A stretch of DNA of 40,341 nt from Pseudomonas sp. REP124 (GCF_020164475.1 NZ_JAIQWX010000047.1:1-40341), one strand, 5' to 3'. Shown: positions 18,302-27,530, counted from the stretch's first letter. Notes: generated by a model from the letters alone, not told the origin. Numbers and translations: made by a program.

Positions 18302-18711
18302 ACATCGGCCAAGCAGCCCGCCACAGCGGCCTGAGCGCGAAGATGATCCGTTATTACGAGTCCATCGGACTGCTCAAGGCGGCCCATCGCACTGACAGCG
18401 GCTATCGGTTGTATGGCGAGGACGACCTGCACACCCTGGCGTTCATCAAGCGTTCCCGGGACCTGGGGTTTTCTCTGGAGGAAGTCGGCAAGCTGCTGAC
18501 CCTCTGGCAGGACCGCCAGCGCGCCAGTGCCGATGTGAAAGCCTTGGCGCGACAGCACATCGATGAGCTGAACCAGAAAATCCGCGAGTTGGGGCAGTTG
18601 CGCGACACCTTGCAGGATCTGGTGGAGCATTGTCAGGGCGACCACCGGCCCGATTGTCCGATTCTCAAGAATCTTGAGTCGGGGTGTTGTGCGGCTCCGG
18701 TTCAGGCCTGA
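18298..18711 (+). CDS. cueR: Cu(I)-responsive MerR-family regulator CueR
   Basis: A 137-residue MerR protein. The N-terminal HTH and wing ([20 protein letters not shown], then [10 protein letters not shown]) precede a dimerisation helix at about 80-110. The metal loop has Cys112 and Cys120 in [14 protein letters not shown], the same positions as E. coli CueR, and Ser77, the residue that marks monovalent (Cu/Ag/Au) sensors. A CC pair at 130-131 near the C-terminus also matches the family. It is coupled to copA by a 4-bp overlap with CTGGAGG upstream. It should activate copA (and its own gene by read-through) and the separate copZ promoter. Confidence 0.95.
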   Translation: MNIGQAARHSGLSAKMIRYYESIGLLKAAHRTDSGYRLYGEDDLHTLAFIKRSRDLGFSLEEVGKLLTLWQDRQRASADVKALARQHIDELNQKIRELGQLRDTLQDLVEHCQGDHRPDCPILKNLESGCCAAPVQA

Positions 18712-18734
18712 GGCATTGATGCTGAATGTACCGG

Positions 18735-18969
18735 CCTCTTCGCGGGCAAGCCCGCTCCCACAGTGGTCGTGGGTGTTCATGAAATCTGCGCACACCGCCA
18801 ATCCCTGTGGGAGCGAGCTTGCTCGCGAAGAGGCAGGCAGCTTCAACATCTCGATTGCCTGACACATCGTCTTCGCGGGCAAGCCTCGCTCCTACAAGGG
18901 GTTGGGGTGGCCGCCATTTTTGTGAACAACCTGAGAAACTGTAGGAGCGAGGCTTGCCCGCGAAGGCTG
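18735..18969. repeat. cluster of four REP elements (gene-free 18712-19048)
   Basis: One single REP in reverse orientation (about 18735-18763), a forward/reverse pair (about 18803-18833 and 18869-18899), and a single forward REP (about 18938-18969). The cores mix GAGCGGGC, GAGCGAGC and GAGCGAGGC subtypes, so the cluster grew from unlike copies. Apart from these and the terminator that follows, this 337-bp gap between converging cueR and the kinase gene holds nothing recognisable. Confidence 0.85.
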
Positions 18970-19010
18970 ACTGTCAGGCAACATCAATCCTGAATCTGCA
19001 GCCCGCCCAC

Positions 19011-19042
19011 AAAAAAACCGGCCGAAGCCGGTTTTCTGTTTT
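19011..19042 (-). terminator. intrinsic terminator of the RIO kinase gene
   Basis: A 9-bp stem AAAACCGGC/GCCGGTTTT (19014-19022 and 19027-19035) with a 4-nt loop, followed on the minus strand by a run of seven Ts. It begins a few bases after the kinase stop. The plus strand is also T-rich after the stem (TTTTCTGTTTT), so it may stop transcripts coming from cueR too. Confidence 0.85.
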
Positions 19043-19048
19043 AACCGA

Positions 19049-19942
19049 TCACTGCAACCAAGGTGGTGGCGGTTCTTCGGTTTTGTTTGGCGGTGCATCA
19101 TCCGCCGCACGAGCTGCCTGCTTGCGCTCCTCGTCGCGGCGTGCGGCTTCGATCTCGCGCATCACACCGCCGACATCGGCCAGTTCTTCCGTATCGGCGA
19201 ATTCGCCGGTCAGGACGCTGCCCGGGTGCAAGGTGCCAGCCTCGTACAAGGCCCACATCTCCTTGGCATAACGGGTCTGCTTCAGTTCCGGCGCGAACCG
19301 TCCGAAGTAACCCGCCATGTTGCCCACATCCCGCTCCAGCATGCTGAAGGCGTGGTTATTGCCCGCCGCGTCCACCGCCTGCGGCAAGTCGATGATCACA
19401 GGGCCGGTCGGGGTCAACAGCACGTTGAACTCCGAGAGGTCACCGTGCACCAGACCGGTACACAGCATCAGCACGATCTGCGATATCAGAAAGGCGTGGT
19501 ACTCGCGCGCCTGTTCCGGCTCAAGCACCACGTCGTTCAAACGCGGCGCGGCGTCGCCGTATTCGTCGGCCACCAACTCCATCAGCAGTACGCCTTCGAG
19601 GAAGTCATACGGCTTGGGCACCCGCACACCGGCATTGGCCAGCCGGAACAGCGCTGCCACTTCCGCGTTCTGCCACGCGTCTTCGGCCTCCTTGCGGCCG
19701 AACTTGGAACCCTTGGCCATGGCCCGGGCCTGACGGCTGTTGCGCACCTTGCGACCTTCCTGATACTCGGCCGCCTGGCGAAAACTGCGTTTGTTCGCCT
19801 CCTTGTAGACTTTCGCGCACCGCAACTGATTGCCGCAGCGCACCACATAAACAGCTGCTTCCTTCCCGCTCATGAGCGGTCGCAGCACTTCGTCGACCAG
19901 ACCGTCTTCGATCAGGGGTTCAATGCGTTTTGGAGTCTTCAT
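19049..19942 (-). CDS. RIO-family serine protein kinase
   Basis: A 297-residue atypical protein kinase of the RIO1 type. Seen: the RIO P-loop-like SGKEAAVYVVRCG near residues 25-37, the ATP lysine in RCAKVYKEANKRSF near 44, the catalytic loop LVHGDLSEFNVLL near 163-175 (catalytic Asp and Asn), and the metal motif PVIIDLPQAVD near 180-190. A Glu/Ala/Pro-rich C-terminal tail with PPPPWLQ ends the protein. Archaeal and eukaryotic RIO kinases act in small-subunit ribosome maturation; the bacterial substrate is unknown. It is a single gene with a textbook terminator. The ribosome site is weak. Confidence 0.9.
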   Translation of the reverse strand: MKTPKRIEPLIEDGLVDEVLRPLMSGKEAAVYVVRCGNQLRCAKVYKEANKRSFRQAAEYQEGRKVRNSRQARAMAKGSKFGRKEAEDAWQNAEVAALFRLANAGVRVPKPYDFLEGVLLMELVADEYGDAAPRLNDVVLEPEQAREYHAFLISQIVLMLCTGLVHGDLSEFNVLLTPTGPVIIDLPQAVDAAGNNHAFSMLERDVGNMAGYFGRFAPELKQTRYAKEMWALYEAGTLHPGSVLTGEFADTEELADVGGVMREIEAARRDEERKQAARAADDAPPNKTEEPPPPWLQ

Positions 19943-20382
19943 CAGCTTTTATTCTGGGTCCTTTATTACCAAACACGCGAAAGTCATTCGTTATACGGCA
20001 ATCCTCCGTTTGCGGGGAGGGGGTGCCGACCTGTGAACAATGCCGATGCACACAATGTGCCGGTTTTATCACGAAAATCCGCGGACCATCCGCGGCCGCG
20101 GCGGATCATAGCCGAGCCCGATGCACTTGATAGCCGGGAGTCACAGGGGCATTTGTGACAGAAACCGACATCGAATCGCCACTGTTACAGGATTTTTCCA
20201 AACGGCCCTCAATTTCCTCCGACAACAGCCGAAGCCCTGAGTGACAAATTGATTTGTCCGACAATCCTTTCCTACAGAAGAAGGACGTCGCCGCCACGGA
20301 CCCGGGCCATAAAAAAATACGGCTGCCAATAAACCGCGAGTCATCTGCACTGCGTGGGCTTACAAGAAAATCTGGAGCGCGG
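19943..20382. other. gene-free divergent region between the RIO kinase and chemoreceptor genes
   Basis: 440 bp carrying the promoters of two divergent genes. No REP element is present, unlike most gaps here. TTTGTGACAGAAACC and GAGTGACAAATTGATTTGTC form short local dyads (near 20155 and 20240). A TAAA plus GCCAATAA pair at 20310-20332 resembles a flagellar sigma factor site but has an 11-bp spacer instead of 15. No RNA gene was recognised. Confidence 0.4.
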
Positions 20383-22329
20383 ATGAACATCAAACAGAAA
20401 TTGACCTGGGCGTTTGCAATCATCGCCTGCTTGCCCGTGGTGCTGGTCGCCACCCTCGTTGTGCTGAACTTGCGAAGTGATGCCCTGGATGGATTCGTCG
20501 ACAGCAGCGGTCGGGAAATCCGTCAGGTCAGCAATGCCATGCAACTGTTCTTCGACGGCATCAGCCAGAACGTCGAGTATCTGGCCAACCAGCCGCTGAT
20601 CAAGAATTCCGACGACAGCATCAAGACCTACATGAGCGCCAACGCCGACAGCGTGCCAAAGGGCGATATGGACAAAAAGGTCTTCACCTTCCTGCAGGAC
20701 CTGGGCAACGCTCATCCGTCCTACGCCTACGCCATCCTCGGCACCGCCGCCGGCGGCTACGTGTCGTGGCCGGACGATGAAAAGCTCACCAATTACGATC
20801 CGCGCCAGCGCCCCTGGTACAAGGCGGCCCAGGCCAAGCCGGGCAAGCCGTTCCGCACCGAGGCCTACTACTGGGCGCAGAACGACACCACCTACGTCAG
20901 CACCGTGCGCACCATCGACAACAAGCTGGGCACCAACGGTGGCGTGGTCAGTATCGACGTATCGCTCAAGCAGCTCACCGAGCTGGTCAAGCAGATCAAG
21001 CTGGGTGAAACCGGCTACCTGATGCTGCTGGAAAATACCGGCACCGTGCTGGTCGATCCGAAGAAGCCCGAGCACAATTTCAAGGCGCTGGGCAGCCTCG
21101 GCGACGGCTACGCGCAACTGGCCAAGGCAGGCAAAGGCGTGCTTGAAGTCGAACTCGACGGCGAGCTCTACATGGCCAACGTCTGGCCGTCGGAGCAATT
21201 GGGCTGGACCTTCATCGGCCTGATCAAGAAGAACGACGTGATGAGCACCGCGACCCAGCTGACCTGGTTGATCGCGATCATCGCCGCCGTGCTGGCCGTG
21301 ATCTTCGCTGTGGTCGGCGCCAGTTTCGCCAGCGTTATCGTGCGGCCGATCCGTGGTGTGGCCGATGGCCTGGAAGGCATCGCACAGGGTGAAGGTGATC
21401 TGACCAAGAGCCTGGAAATCCGTGGCCGCGACGAAACCGCGCAACTGGCCAACTGGTTCAACCAGTTCCTGGCGGCAATCCGCAACCTGATCCAGAACAT
21501 CGGCGGCGCCGCGACCAAGATCCTCGCCACGTCCAAGAGCTCGACCCAGGTCTCCAGCGACATGGCGGAAGCGGCCGGGCGTCAGCGTGAAGCGGTGGAC
21601 ATGGTGTCCACGGCCTTCCACGAAATGGTCGCCACCGCGAACGAAGTCGCTCGCTCCTGCAGTCAGGCGGCCGAGTCCGCCGACAGTGGTCAGCGTCAGG
21701 CCCGTGAAGGCCAGCAGCAGATTGACGCGGCGGTGAGCAGCGTGGATCGCCTGAGCCAGGAGATCGAACAGTCCGCCGAGTCGATGCAGCAGCTGGAACG
21801 CGACAGCAACGACATTCAGTCGATCCTCGGCACCATCCGTTCGATCGCCGAACAGACCAACTTGCTGGCCCTGAACGCGGCCATCGAAGCGGCACGTGCC
21901 GGTGAGCAGGGTCGCGGTTTTGCGGTGGTGGCGGACGAAGTGCGGGCCCTGGCCAAGCGCACCGCCGATTCCACGGCGGAAATCGACGGTTTGCTGGGCA
22001 ACCTGGCCAAACGCACCAGCCAGGTCACGCAACAGATGCACGCCAGTCTGGAAGTTTCGCAGCAGTCGGTGACGCGCATCGGCGAAGCCCGCAACAGCTT
22101 CGGGCAGATCCGCGAATCGGTGGACGTGATCCGCGACATGAACACTCAGATCGCCACCGCGGCGGAACAGCAGCATCAGGTGGCTGAAGACATCAACCGC
22201 CACATCAGCCAGATCCATGGTGATGCGCAGTTGGTGGCGGAACTGGCGAACTCGGCGCGTCTGGATTCCCAGAGCCTGGCCGGGTTGTCCAATGAGCTGG
22301 ATGGGTTGGTGCGGCGGTTCCGTACCTGA
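20383..22329 (+). CDS. methyl-accepting chemotaxis protein with dCache sensor, amino-acid type
   Basis: A 648-residue transmembrane chemoreceptor. TM1 is at about 10-30 and TM2 at about 285-310, enclosing a periplasmic double-Cache domain. HAMP follows ([21 protein letters not shown] near 325-345), then the signalling domain with the conserved hairpin tip [20 protein letters not shown] and [20 protein letters not shown] near 485-510. In the sensor, Y138, R143, W145 and Y146 ([13 protein letters not shown]) have the spacing of the amino-acid-binding dCache motif, and an Asp near 192 (VVSIDVSL) fits the amino-group contact. It therefore probably senses an amino acid or amine. The start at 20383 is used because it precedes TM1 directly and has GGAG upstream. 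The protein lacks a C-terminal CheR-docking pentapeptide (it ends VRRFRT). Confidence 0.92.
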   Translation: MNIKQKLTWAFAIIACLPVVLVATLVVLNLRSDALDGFVDSSGREIRQVSNAMQLFFDGISQNVEYLANQPLIKNSDDSIKTYMSANADSVPKGDMDKKVFTFLQDLGNAHPSYAYAILGTAAGGYVSWPDDEKLTNYDPRQRPWYKAAQAKPGKPFRTEAYYWAQNDTTYVSTVRTIDNKLGTNGGVVSIDVSLKQLTELVKQIKLGETGYLMLLENTGTVLVDPKKPEHNFKALGSLGDGYAQLAKAGKGVLEVELDGELYMANVWPSEQLGWTFIGLIKKNDVMSTATQLTWLIAIIAAVLAVIFAVVGASFASVIVRPIRGVADGLEGIAQGEGDLTKSLEIRGRDETAQLANWFNQFLAAIRNLIQNIGGAATKILATSKSSTQVSSDMAEAAGRQREAVDMVSTAFHEMVATANEVARSCSQAAESADSGQRQAREGQQQIDAAVSSVDRLSQEIEQSAESMQQLERDSNDIQSILGTIRSIAEQTNLLALNAAIEAARAGEQGRGFAVVADEVRALAKRTADSTAEIDGLLGNLAKRTSQVTQQMHASLEVSQQSVTRIGEARNSFGQIRESVDVIRDMNTQIATAAEQQHQVAEDINRHISQIHGDAQLVAELANSARLDSQSLAGLSNELDGLVRRFRT

Positions 22330-22351
22330 TCCATCAGCACCGCAGATCCAG

Positions 22352-22441
22352 TGTGGGAGCGGGCTTGCTCGCGAAGAGGCCGTGTCAGTCACCAAATACG
22401 TCGACTGACACTCCGCTTTCGCGAGCAAGCCCGCTCCCACA
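22352..22441. repeat. REPIN, GAGCGGGC type, long arms
   Basis: Inverted arms 22352-22390 and 22403-22441 (39 bp, a few mismatches) with a 12-bp centre. It separates the converging chemoreceptor and AraC genes and ends one base before the AraC stop codon. Confidence 0.9.
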
Positions 22442-22442
22442 T

Positions 22443-23237
22443 TTAGGTCTGCCGAAACAATTCCCCCGGGGTAAACCCGAACAGTGATTTGAATGCCGCA
22501 ATAAACGCCGACGTCGAGTCATACCCGCAAGCCAGCGCCGTGTTGGTCACGCTGTCACCTTCTTCCAGCAGGCTCAGCGACGACAACAGCCGCATCCGCT
22601 GGCGCCACCCGCGAAAGCTCAACCCGGTTTCGCGCTGGAACAGGCGCATCAGGGTCTTCTCCGACATGCCCAGGCGTTCGGCCCATTCCTGCAGGGTCAC
22701 GGTGTGCTCGGGGTTTTCGATCAGCTCGTTGCACAACCCCAGCAACCGCTCATGGCGGGGTAACGGCAGGGAGAAGCCGACTTCTGGCAGGTTCGCCAGC
22801 TGATCCAGGAGCACGCTCACCAGCCGCGCCTCCTGACTGTCGCCCTGTGGATATTCCACCGGCATTTGGCAGAAACTCTTGATCAACTCCCGGGCCAGCG
22901 GCGTCACTTCCAGCACACGACAACGCCCGGCCGCCCATTGGCAATCCTCGCGACGCACATACAGGCTGCGCATCTCGGCACGCATCGAGGTCACGACCTG
23001 ATGCTCGAGATCCGCCGGAATCCAGATCCCCCACTGCGGCGGCGCAAAGAAACTGCCTTCGGCGGTGTGCACGCCGAGAACACCGCTGATGGCGTAGGAG
23101 AATTGCACCCAGTCGTGGCTGTGGGCCGGGGTCCAGGAGCCGGCGTTCAGGCTCTCGACCCGAGCGTATAGCGGGCGCGGGAGTGTGGTGATGGGCGGGA
23201 TGCGGCGTTCGAGGGACACTTGTCCGTTGGTCGGCAT
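22443..23237 (-). CDS. AraC-family transcriptional regulator with cupin sensor domain
   Basis: A 264-residue regulator. The N-terminal cupin-like domain (about 20-110) includes AHSHDWVQFSYAISGVLGV and PPQWGIWIPADLEHQV. The C-terminal double HTH (about 165-262) includes LQEWAERLGMSEKTLMRLFQ, the linker helix, and NTALACGYDSTSAFIAAFKS with the closing FGFTPGELFR signature. The layout matches NimR/YdhB-type AraC regulators that control adjacent MFS exporters, but no exporter is next to it here, so its target may be outside the local context. AAGGCCC lies before the ATG. The gene ends within one base of a REPIN and starts near another. Confidence 0.88.
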   Translation of the reverse strand: MPTNGQVSLERRIPPITTLPRPLYARVESLNAGSWTPAHSHDWVQFSYAISGVLGVHTAEGSFFAPPQWGIWIPADLEHQVVTSMRAEMRSLYVRREDCQWAAGRCRVLEVTPLARELIKSFCQMPVEYPQGDSQEARLVSVLLDQLANLPEVGFSLPLPRHERLLGLCNELIENPEHTVTLQEWAERLGMSEKTLMRLFQRETGLSFRGWRQRMRLLSSLSLLEEGDSVTNTALACGYDSTSAFIAAFKSLFGFTPGELFRQT

Positions 23238-23315
23238 TGGTGGGCCTTGTGTTGCTGGACGGCTGATGGGGCGACGTTAGGCCATGTCCCACATCTATTC
23301 AACACCGCCGACCCA

Positions 23316-23405
23316 TGTGGGAGCGGGCTTGCTCGCGAATGCGGTGTGTCAGTCGACGTTGATGGTGACTGACACGGCCTCTTCGCGAGCAAGCCCGCTC
23401 CCACA
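23316..23405. repeat. REPIN, GAGCGGGC type, long arms
   Basis: Inverted arms 23316-23354 and 23367-23405 with a 12-bp centre, closely like the element at 22352. It lies between two genes on the same strand, 27 bp downstream of the thiolase stop and 79 bp upstream of the AraC start. Confidence 0.9.
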
Positions 23406-23432
23406 GGTCCCTCATTTCAATTGATCAAATTG

Positions 23433-24710
23433 TCAGCGTTCAATGATGGCGGTCACACCCTGCCCACCCGCCGCACAAATCGACACCAACCCCCGCCCCT
23501 TCCCCGCCGCATCCAGCAACTTCGCCAGGTTCGCCACAATCCTCCCTCCTGTAGCCGCAAACGGATGCCCCGCCGCCAACGAGCTGCCTTTGACATTCAG
23601 CCGGCTACGGTCAATCGAGCCCAATGGCGCATCCAGCCCAAGCCGGGTCTTGCAGTACTCCGCATCCTCCCAGGCCTTCAGCGTGCAGAGCACTTGCGCG
23701 GCGAAGGCTTCGTGGATTTCGTAGTAATCGAAGTCCTGCAGGGTCAGGCCATTGCGCGCCAGCAGGCGCGGTACGGCATATACCGGCGCCATCAACAGGC
23801 CCTCGGCGCCGTTGACGAAATCCACCGCCGCCGCTTCGCCGTCGCGCAGGTAAGCGAGGATCGGCAAACCGCGTTCCTTCGCCCACTCCTCGCTGCCCAG
23901 CAACACCAGCGACGCGCCATCGGTGAGCGGTGTCGAGTTGCCGGCGGTGAGCGTGCCCTTGGCGCTTTTTTCAAAAGCGGTTTTCAGGGTCGCGAGTTTT
24001 TCCAGGGTCAGGTCCGGGCGCAGGTTGTTGTCGCGGGTCAGGCCCAGGAAGGGCGTCATCAGGTCGTTGTGCCAACCTTCTGCGTAAGACGCGGCCAGCT
24101 TGTGGTGGCTTTCCAGCGCCAACTGATCCTGCGCCTCACGGGAAATGCCCCAGGTCTGCGCCATCAGCTCGCAGTGCTGGCCCATGGACAAACCGGTGCG
24201 TGGCTCGCCGTTGCGCGGGAACTCCGGAATCAGGTGCCGGGGGCGCAATTGCAGGAAGGTCTTGAGCTTGTCGCCGGTGGTCTTGGCGCGGTTGGCTTGC
24301 AGCAGGATCTTGCGCAGGCCCTCGCCGACGCTGATCGGAGCGTCGGAGGTGGTATCGACGCCGCCGGCAATGCCGCAATCGATCTGCCCCAGGGCGATCT
24401 TGTTGGCCACCAGCAACGCCGCCTCCAGCCCGGTGCCGCAGGCCTGTTGAATATCGTAGGCCGGGGTCGTGGGCGAGAGCCGCGAACCGAGCACGCACTC
24501 GCGGGTCAGGTTCATGTCCCGCGAATGCTTGAGCACCGCGCCCGCCACCACTTCGCCGATACGCAGGCCATGCAGGTTATAGCGCTCGATCAGGCCTTCG
24601 AGCGCGGCGGTCAGCATGTCCTGATTGCTGGCCGTGGCGAACGGCCCGTTGGAGCGGGCGAAGGGAATCCGGTTTCCGCCGATGATCGCGACGCGGCGCA
24701 ATTGAGTCAT
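23433..24710 (-). CDS. acetyl-CoA C-acetyltransferase (thiolase, FadI-like)
   Basis: A 425-residue thiolase, longer than the roughly 390 residues of typical FadA and PhaA enzymes and nearer the FadI branch. The nucleophilic Cys91 is in YDIQQACGTGLEAA. The C-terminal part has YYEIHEAFAAQ (about 338-348), SLAAGHPFAATGGR with the catalytic His near 384, and the second active cysteine in SICAAGGQGV near 415. It should cleave or form 3-ketoacyl-CoA in the cytoplasm. AGGAG precedes the ATG. It is divergent from a long FabG and a MaoC dehydratase; together these give ketoreductase, hydratase and thiolase steps, as in an acyl-CoA elongation or degradation module. Confidence 0.92.
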   Translation of the reverse strand: MTQLRRVAIIGGNRIPFARSNGPFATASNQDMLTAALEGLIERYNLHGLRIGEVVAGAVLKHSRDMNLTRECVLGSRLSPTTPAYDIQQACGTGLEAALLVANKIALGQIDCGIAGGVDTTSDAPISVGEGLRKILLQANRAKTTGDKLKTFLQLRPRHLIPEFPRNGEPRTGLSMGQHCELMAQTWGISREAQDQLALESHHKLAASYAEGWHNDLMTPFLGLTRDNNLRPDLTLEKLATLKTAFEKSAKGTLTAGNSTPLTDGASLVLLGSEEWAKERGLPILAYLRDGEAAAVDFVNGAEGLLMAPVYAVPRLLARNGLTLQDFDYYEIHEAFAAQVLCTLKAWEDAEYCKTRLGLDAPLGSIDRSRLNVKGSSLAAGHPFAATGGRIVANLAKLLDAAGKGRGLVSICAAGGQGVTAIIER

Positions 24711-24756
24711 GAAAAGCTCCTGATGAAATATTCAGATACCAAACCCTTCCCAGCCT

Positions 24757-24850
24757 CCGTAGGAGCGAAGCTTGCTCGCGAAGGCGGGGTTTCAGCCACA
24801 TCGATGCTCACTGAAACAACGCCTTCGCAAGCAAGCTTCGCTCCCACAGG
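24757..24850. repeat. REPIN inside a divergent promoter region
   Basis: Inverted REPs of a GCGAAGCTTGC subtype (24757-24786 and 24820-24850). The arms carry matched changes relative to the other REPs (GAAGC against GCTTC), which keeps pairing. Unusually, it lies between two divergent start codons, 46 bp from the thiolase start and 114 bp from the FabG start. Confidence 0.88.
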
Positions 24851-24964
24851 ATTGCGTTGGGGTTGCGTGTCATAACGCACAAGCGTAGGCCTTATCTCGC
24901 GGACCGAACGACTGATTGCCAATCATGGTCCACACTTTGAACCCCAGCTTGCGGAGTGCGTTCC

Positions 24965-26317
24965 ATGTCTGACCGCTATATCGAATTCGCCAATTCCTCC
25001 ATCGGCCATCGCCTGGTCGGGGCCCTGGGTCTGCCGACGCCGGTGCGCCTGGAGCGCTGGCAGGCCGGTCGGCTGCGGCCGGTCGAGGGTGCGCTGCTGA
25101 TCGGCGGCGGGCCACTGGCGCAGCACGTCAACGCCTTTGCCAACCGCCTGACCGACGCGATTTACAGCTACGGCACAGAACCCTCGACGGCCACCGAGTG
25201 GATTCCCGGCCACGGCCCGAAACTCAAGGCCGTGGTGTTCGATGCCAGCGATCTGCTGCAAACCGGGCAGCTCAAACAGTTGCGCGAGTTCTTCCAGCCA
25301 CTGATGAAAAACCTCGAGCATTGCGCGCATCTGGTGATTCTCGGGCGTGATCCGCAGACCCTGAATGACCCGCTCGCCGCCAGCGCCCAACGCGCCCTTG
25401 AAGGTTTCAGCCGCTCGCTGGCCAAGGAGCTGCGCAGCGGCAGCACCCTGCAACTGATCTACGTCGGCGAAGGGGCCGAAGATCAGCTCGAAGGTCCGCT
25501 GCGGTTTTTCCTCTCGCCGAAAAGCGCGTTCATCTCGGGACAAGTGATTCGCCTCAACGCCTGCGACACCCAAGTGAGCGACTGGACTCGACCGCTGGCC
25601 GGACGCAAGGCGCTGGTCACCGGCGCGGCCCGGGGCATCGGCGCCTCCATCGCCGAAACCCTGGCTCGGGATGGTGCCGACGTCATCCTGCTCGATGTGC
25701 CGCCGGCGAAGAACGATCTCGACGCCCTCGCCGCACGCTTGGGCGGCAAGAGCATCACCCTGGATATCTGCGCCGAAGATGCCGCCACGCAACTGATCGA
25801 GCACCTGCCCGACGGCGTTGACATCGTGGTGCACAACGCCGGGATCACCCGGGATAAAACCCTGGCCAACATGACCCCGGACTTCTGGGACGCGGTGCTC
25901 GCGGTCAACCTCAATGCGCCGCAGGTACTGACTCAGGCACTGCTCGACAGCGGCACGCTGCGTGACAATGCGCGGGTGATTCTGCTGGCCTCGATCAGCG
26001 GCATCGCCGGCAATCGCGGCCAGACCAACTACGCAGCGAGCAAGGCTGGGTTGATCGGTCTGGCGCAGGCGTGGGCGCCTGCGCTGCTGGAGCGGGGCAT
26101 CAGCATCAACGCCGTGGCTCCCGGTTTCATCGAAACGCAGATGACAGCGAAAGTGCCGTTCGGCCTGCGCGAAGCCGGGCGACGCATGAGTTCCCTCGGC
26201 CAAGGCGGCCTGCCGCAGGACGTGGCCGAAGCGGTGGCGTGGCTGGCGCAACCGGGCACCGGTGCCTTCACCGGGCAAGCCTTGCGCGTGTGCGGGCAAA
26301 GCGTTCTGGGGGCCTAG
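24965..26317 (+). CDS. long-form 3-oxoacyl-(ACP/CoA) reductase, FabG4-like SDR
   Basis: A 450-residue high-molecular-weight FabG. The N-terminal 200 residues form a degenerate Rossmann-like domain without a glycine motif. The C-terminal SDR domain starts near 215 with LVTGAARGIGASIAETLARD, then HNAGITRDKTLANM near 293-306, LLASISGIAGNRGQTNY with the catalytic Ser and Tyr (YAASK near 355-359), and VAPGFIETQM near 383-392. It reduces 3-oxoacyl thioesters with NAD(P)H. The start at 24965 gives MSDRYIEFAN with GCGGAG upstream; an ATG three codons earlier is less well placed. It ends 2 bp before the MaoC gene, so the two are an operon. Confidence 0.9.
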   Translation: MSDRYIEFANSSIGHRLVGALGLPTPVRLERWQAGRLRPVEGALLIGGGPLAQHVNAFANRLTDAIYSYGTEPSTATEWIPGHGPKLKAVVFDASDLLQTGQLKQLREFFQPLMKNLEHCAHLVILGRDPQTLNDPLAASAQRALEGFSRSLAKELRSGSTLQLIYVGEGAEDQLEGPLRFFLSPKSAFISGQVIRLNACDTQVSDWTRPLAGRKALVTGAARGIGASIAETLARDGADVILLDVPPAKNDLDALAARLGGKSITLDICAEDAATQLIEHLPDGVDIVVHNAGITRDKTLANMTPDFWDAVLAVNLNAPQVLTQALLDSGTLRDNARVILLASISGIAGNRGQTNYAASKAGLIGLAQAWAPALLERGISINAVAPGFIETQMTAKVPFGLREAGRRMSSLGQGGLPQDVAEAVAWLAQPGTGAFTGQALRVCGQSVLGA

Positions 26318-26319
26318 AC

Positions 26320-27174
26320 ATGACCACTGACTGGCACCAACTCGATCGCGAACCCGGCCTGCCGGCGCTTTATGCGAAGGCTGCGACGCGGCGAAAAATT
26401 ACTGGCACCACCCTGCCCGACACCGGTTTGCGCTGCTGGGTGGATATCGATCCCCAACGCCTGGAGGCCTATCGCAAGGTCTGCGGTTTCGCCGACAGCA
26501 GCCTGCTGCCGCCGACTTATCCACACATCCTCGCTTTCGCCTTGCAAATGCAGCTGCTCACCAGCCACGAGTTTCCGTTTCCCCTGCTCGGGCTGATCCA
26601 CTTGAGCAACCGAATCCGCGTGTTGCGCCCCATGGGCGGTCTGCATCGGGCGCAAGTCAGTGTGCGCGTGCAGAACCTGCAACCCCATGCCAAGGGCGCG
26701 ACTTTCGATTTGCTGACGACTTTGGAAGATCAGCTCGGGACGCTGTGGGAGGCGCAGAGCACGATGCTCTGTCGCGGGGTGAAGCTCGAGGGTGAACCGG
26801 TGGAAGAGGTATTCGCCTCAACTTTGCCCCTCACCCAGATCGCCCAATGGAAAGCCCCCGCGGATATCGGCCGGCGCTACGCCAAAGTCTCCGGCGACTA
26901 CAACCCGATTCACCTGAGTGCGGCCAGCGCGAAGTTGTTCGGTTTCCCCTCAGCCATCGCCCACGGACTGTGGAACAAGGCCCGCACACTCGCGGCGCTG
27001 GAAGAGCATTTGCCGACGGCGGATTACGAGATCGCGGTGCAGTTCAAGAAGCCGGTGCGGCTGCCCAGTGAGGTGGCGCTGCTGGCCAGTGCGGCGGGGT
27101 CGAGTGGGGAGTTGCAGTTGATCGGCAGTGGTGATCTTGAGCACATGGTAGGCAATTGGCAGCCATTGGCCTGA
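26320..27174 (+). CDS. MaoC-like (R)-specific enoyl-CoA/ACP hydratase-dehydratase
   Basis: A 284-residue protein with two hot-dog halves. The C-terminal half carries the hydratase-2 motif YAKVSGDYNPIHLSAASAKL (about 187-206, catalytic Asp and His) and GFPSAIAHGLW near 208-218. The N-terminal half lacks that motif and is probably structural, as in other double-hot-dog hydratases. It converts 3-hydroxyacyl thioesters to enoyl thioesters or the reverse. The ATG at 26320 is two bases after the fabG stop; a longer open frame upstream lies inside fabG and is ignored. No strong ribosome site is seen, so translational coupling is likely. With FabG and the divergent thiolase it forms a fatty acyl module. 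Confidence 0.9.
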   Translation: MTTDWHQLDREPGLPALYAKAATRRKITGTTLPDTGLRCWVDIDPQRLEAYRKVCGFADSSLLPPTYPHILAFALQMQLLTSHEFPFPLLGLIHLSNRIRVLRPMGGLHRAQVSVRVQNLQPHAKGATFDLLTTLEDQLGTLWEAQSTMLCRGVKLEGEPVEEVFASTLPLTQIAQWKAPADIGRRYAKVSGDYNPIHLSAASAKLFGFPSAIAHGLWNKARTLAALEEHLPTADYEIAVQFKKPVRLPSEVALLASAAGSSGELQLIGSGDLEHMVGNWQPLA

Positions 27175-27188
27175 CTGTCCCCAATCCA

Positions 27189-27290
27189 CTGTAGGAGCGA
27201 GCACGCTCGCGATGGTCGTCAACGATAACGCTGGGCGCCTGACACCCAGCGGTGTTCCGGCGTTCATCGCGAGCGTGCTCGCTCCTACAG
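27189..27290. repeat. REPIN, GAGCACGCTCGC variant (in gene-free 27175-27530)
   Basis: Inverted REPs at 27189-27215 and 27265-27290. The usual GAGCTTGCTCGC core is GAGCACGCTCGC here, with the matching change in the other arm, so pairing is kept. The rest of the 356-bp gap (27291-27530) is fairly AT-rich and presumably carries the lipoprotein promoter; no other element was recognised. Confidence 0.9.
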
Positions 27291-27530
27291 GGGGCGGGGA
27301 CGATTGAATTGTGTATATCACTTAAGTATCCATTCTCCGCGGCGCCTTCCTGACTCATTGATTTCACGGCAATTTTTCCTCATCACCGCCTCGCATTAAT
27401 ACCAATTCAATAATGGCGCGCCACCGCCCTTGCGACTGTCATGTAAACAACGGACGAAGGAATGGCCGGCAACAGAATCGGTCAGCCCTCGATGACAACG
27501 ACGTTGCTACAGGTGCAGGGACTCTCAACC

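Noticed and set aside
20310..20332. Flagellar sigma-factor-like promoter for the chemoreceptor gene
   Set aside because: TAAA and GCCAATAA are present but 11 bp apart instead of about 15, so the match is not convincing.
20341..22440. 699-codon open frame antisense to the chemoreceptor gene
   Set aside because: The opposite strand carries a complete chemoreceptor with all expected domains. The antisense translation is His/Gln/Gly-rich without any domain, typical of a GC-rich shadow frame.
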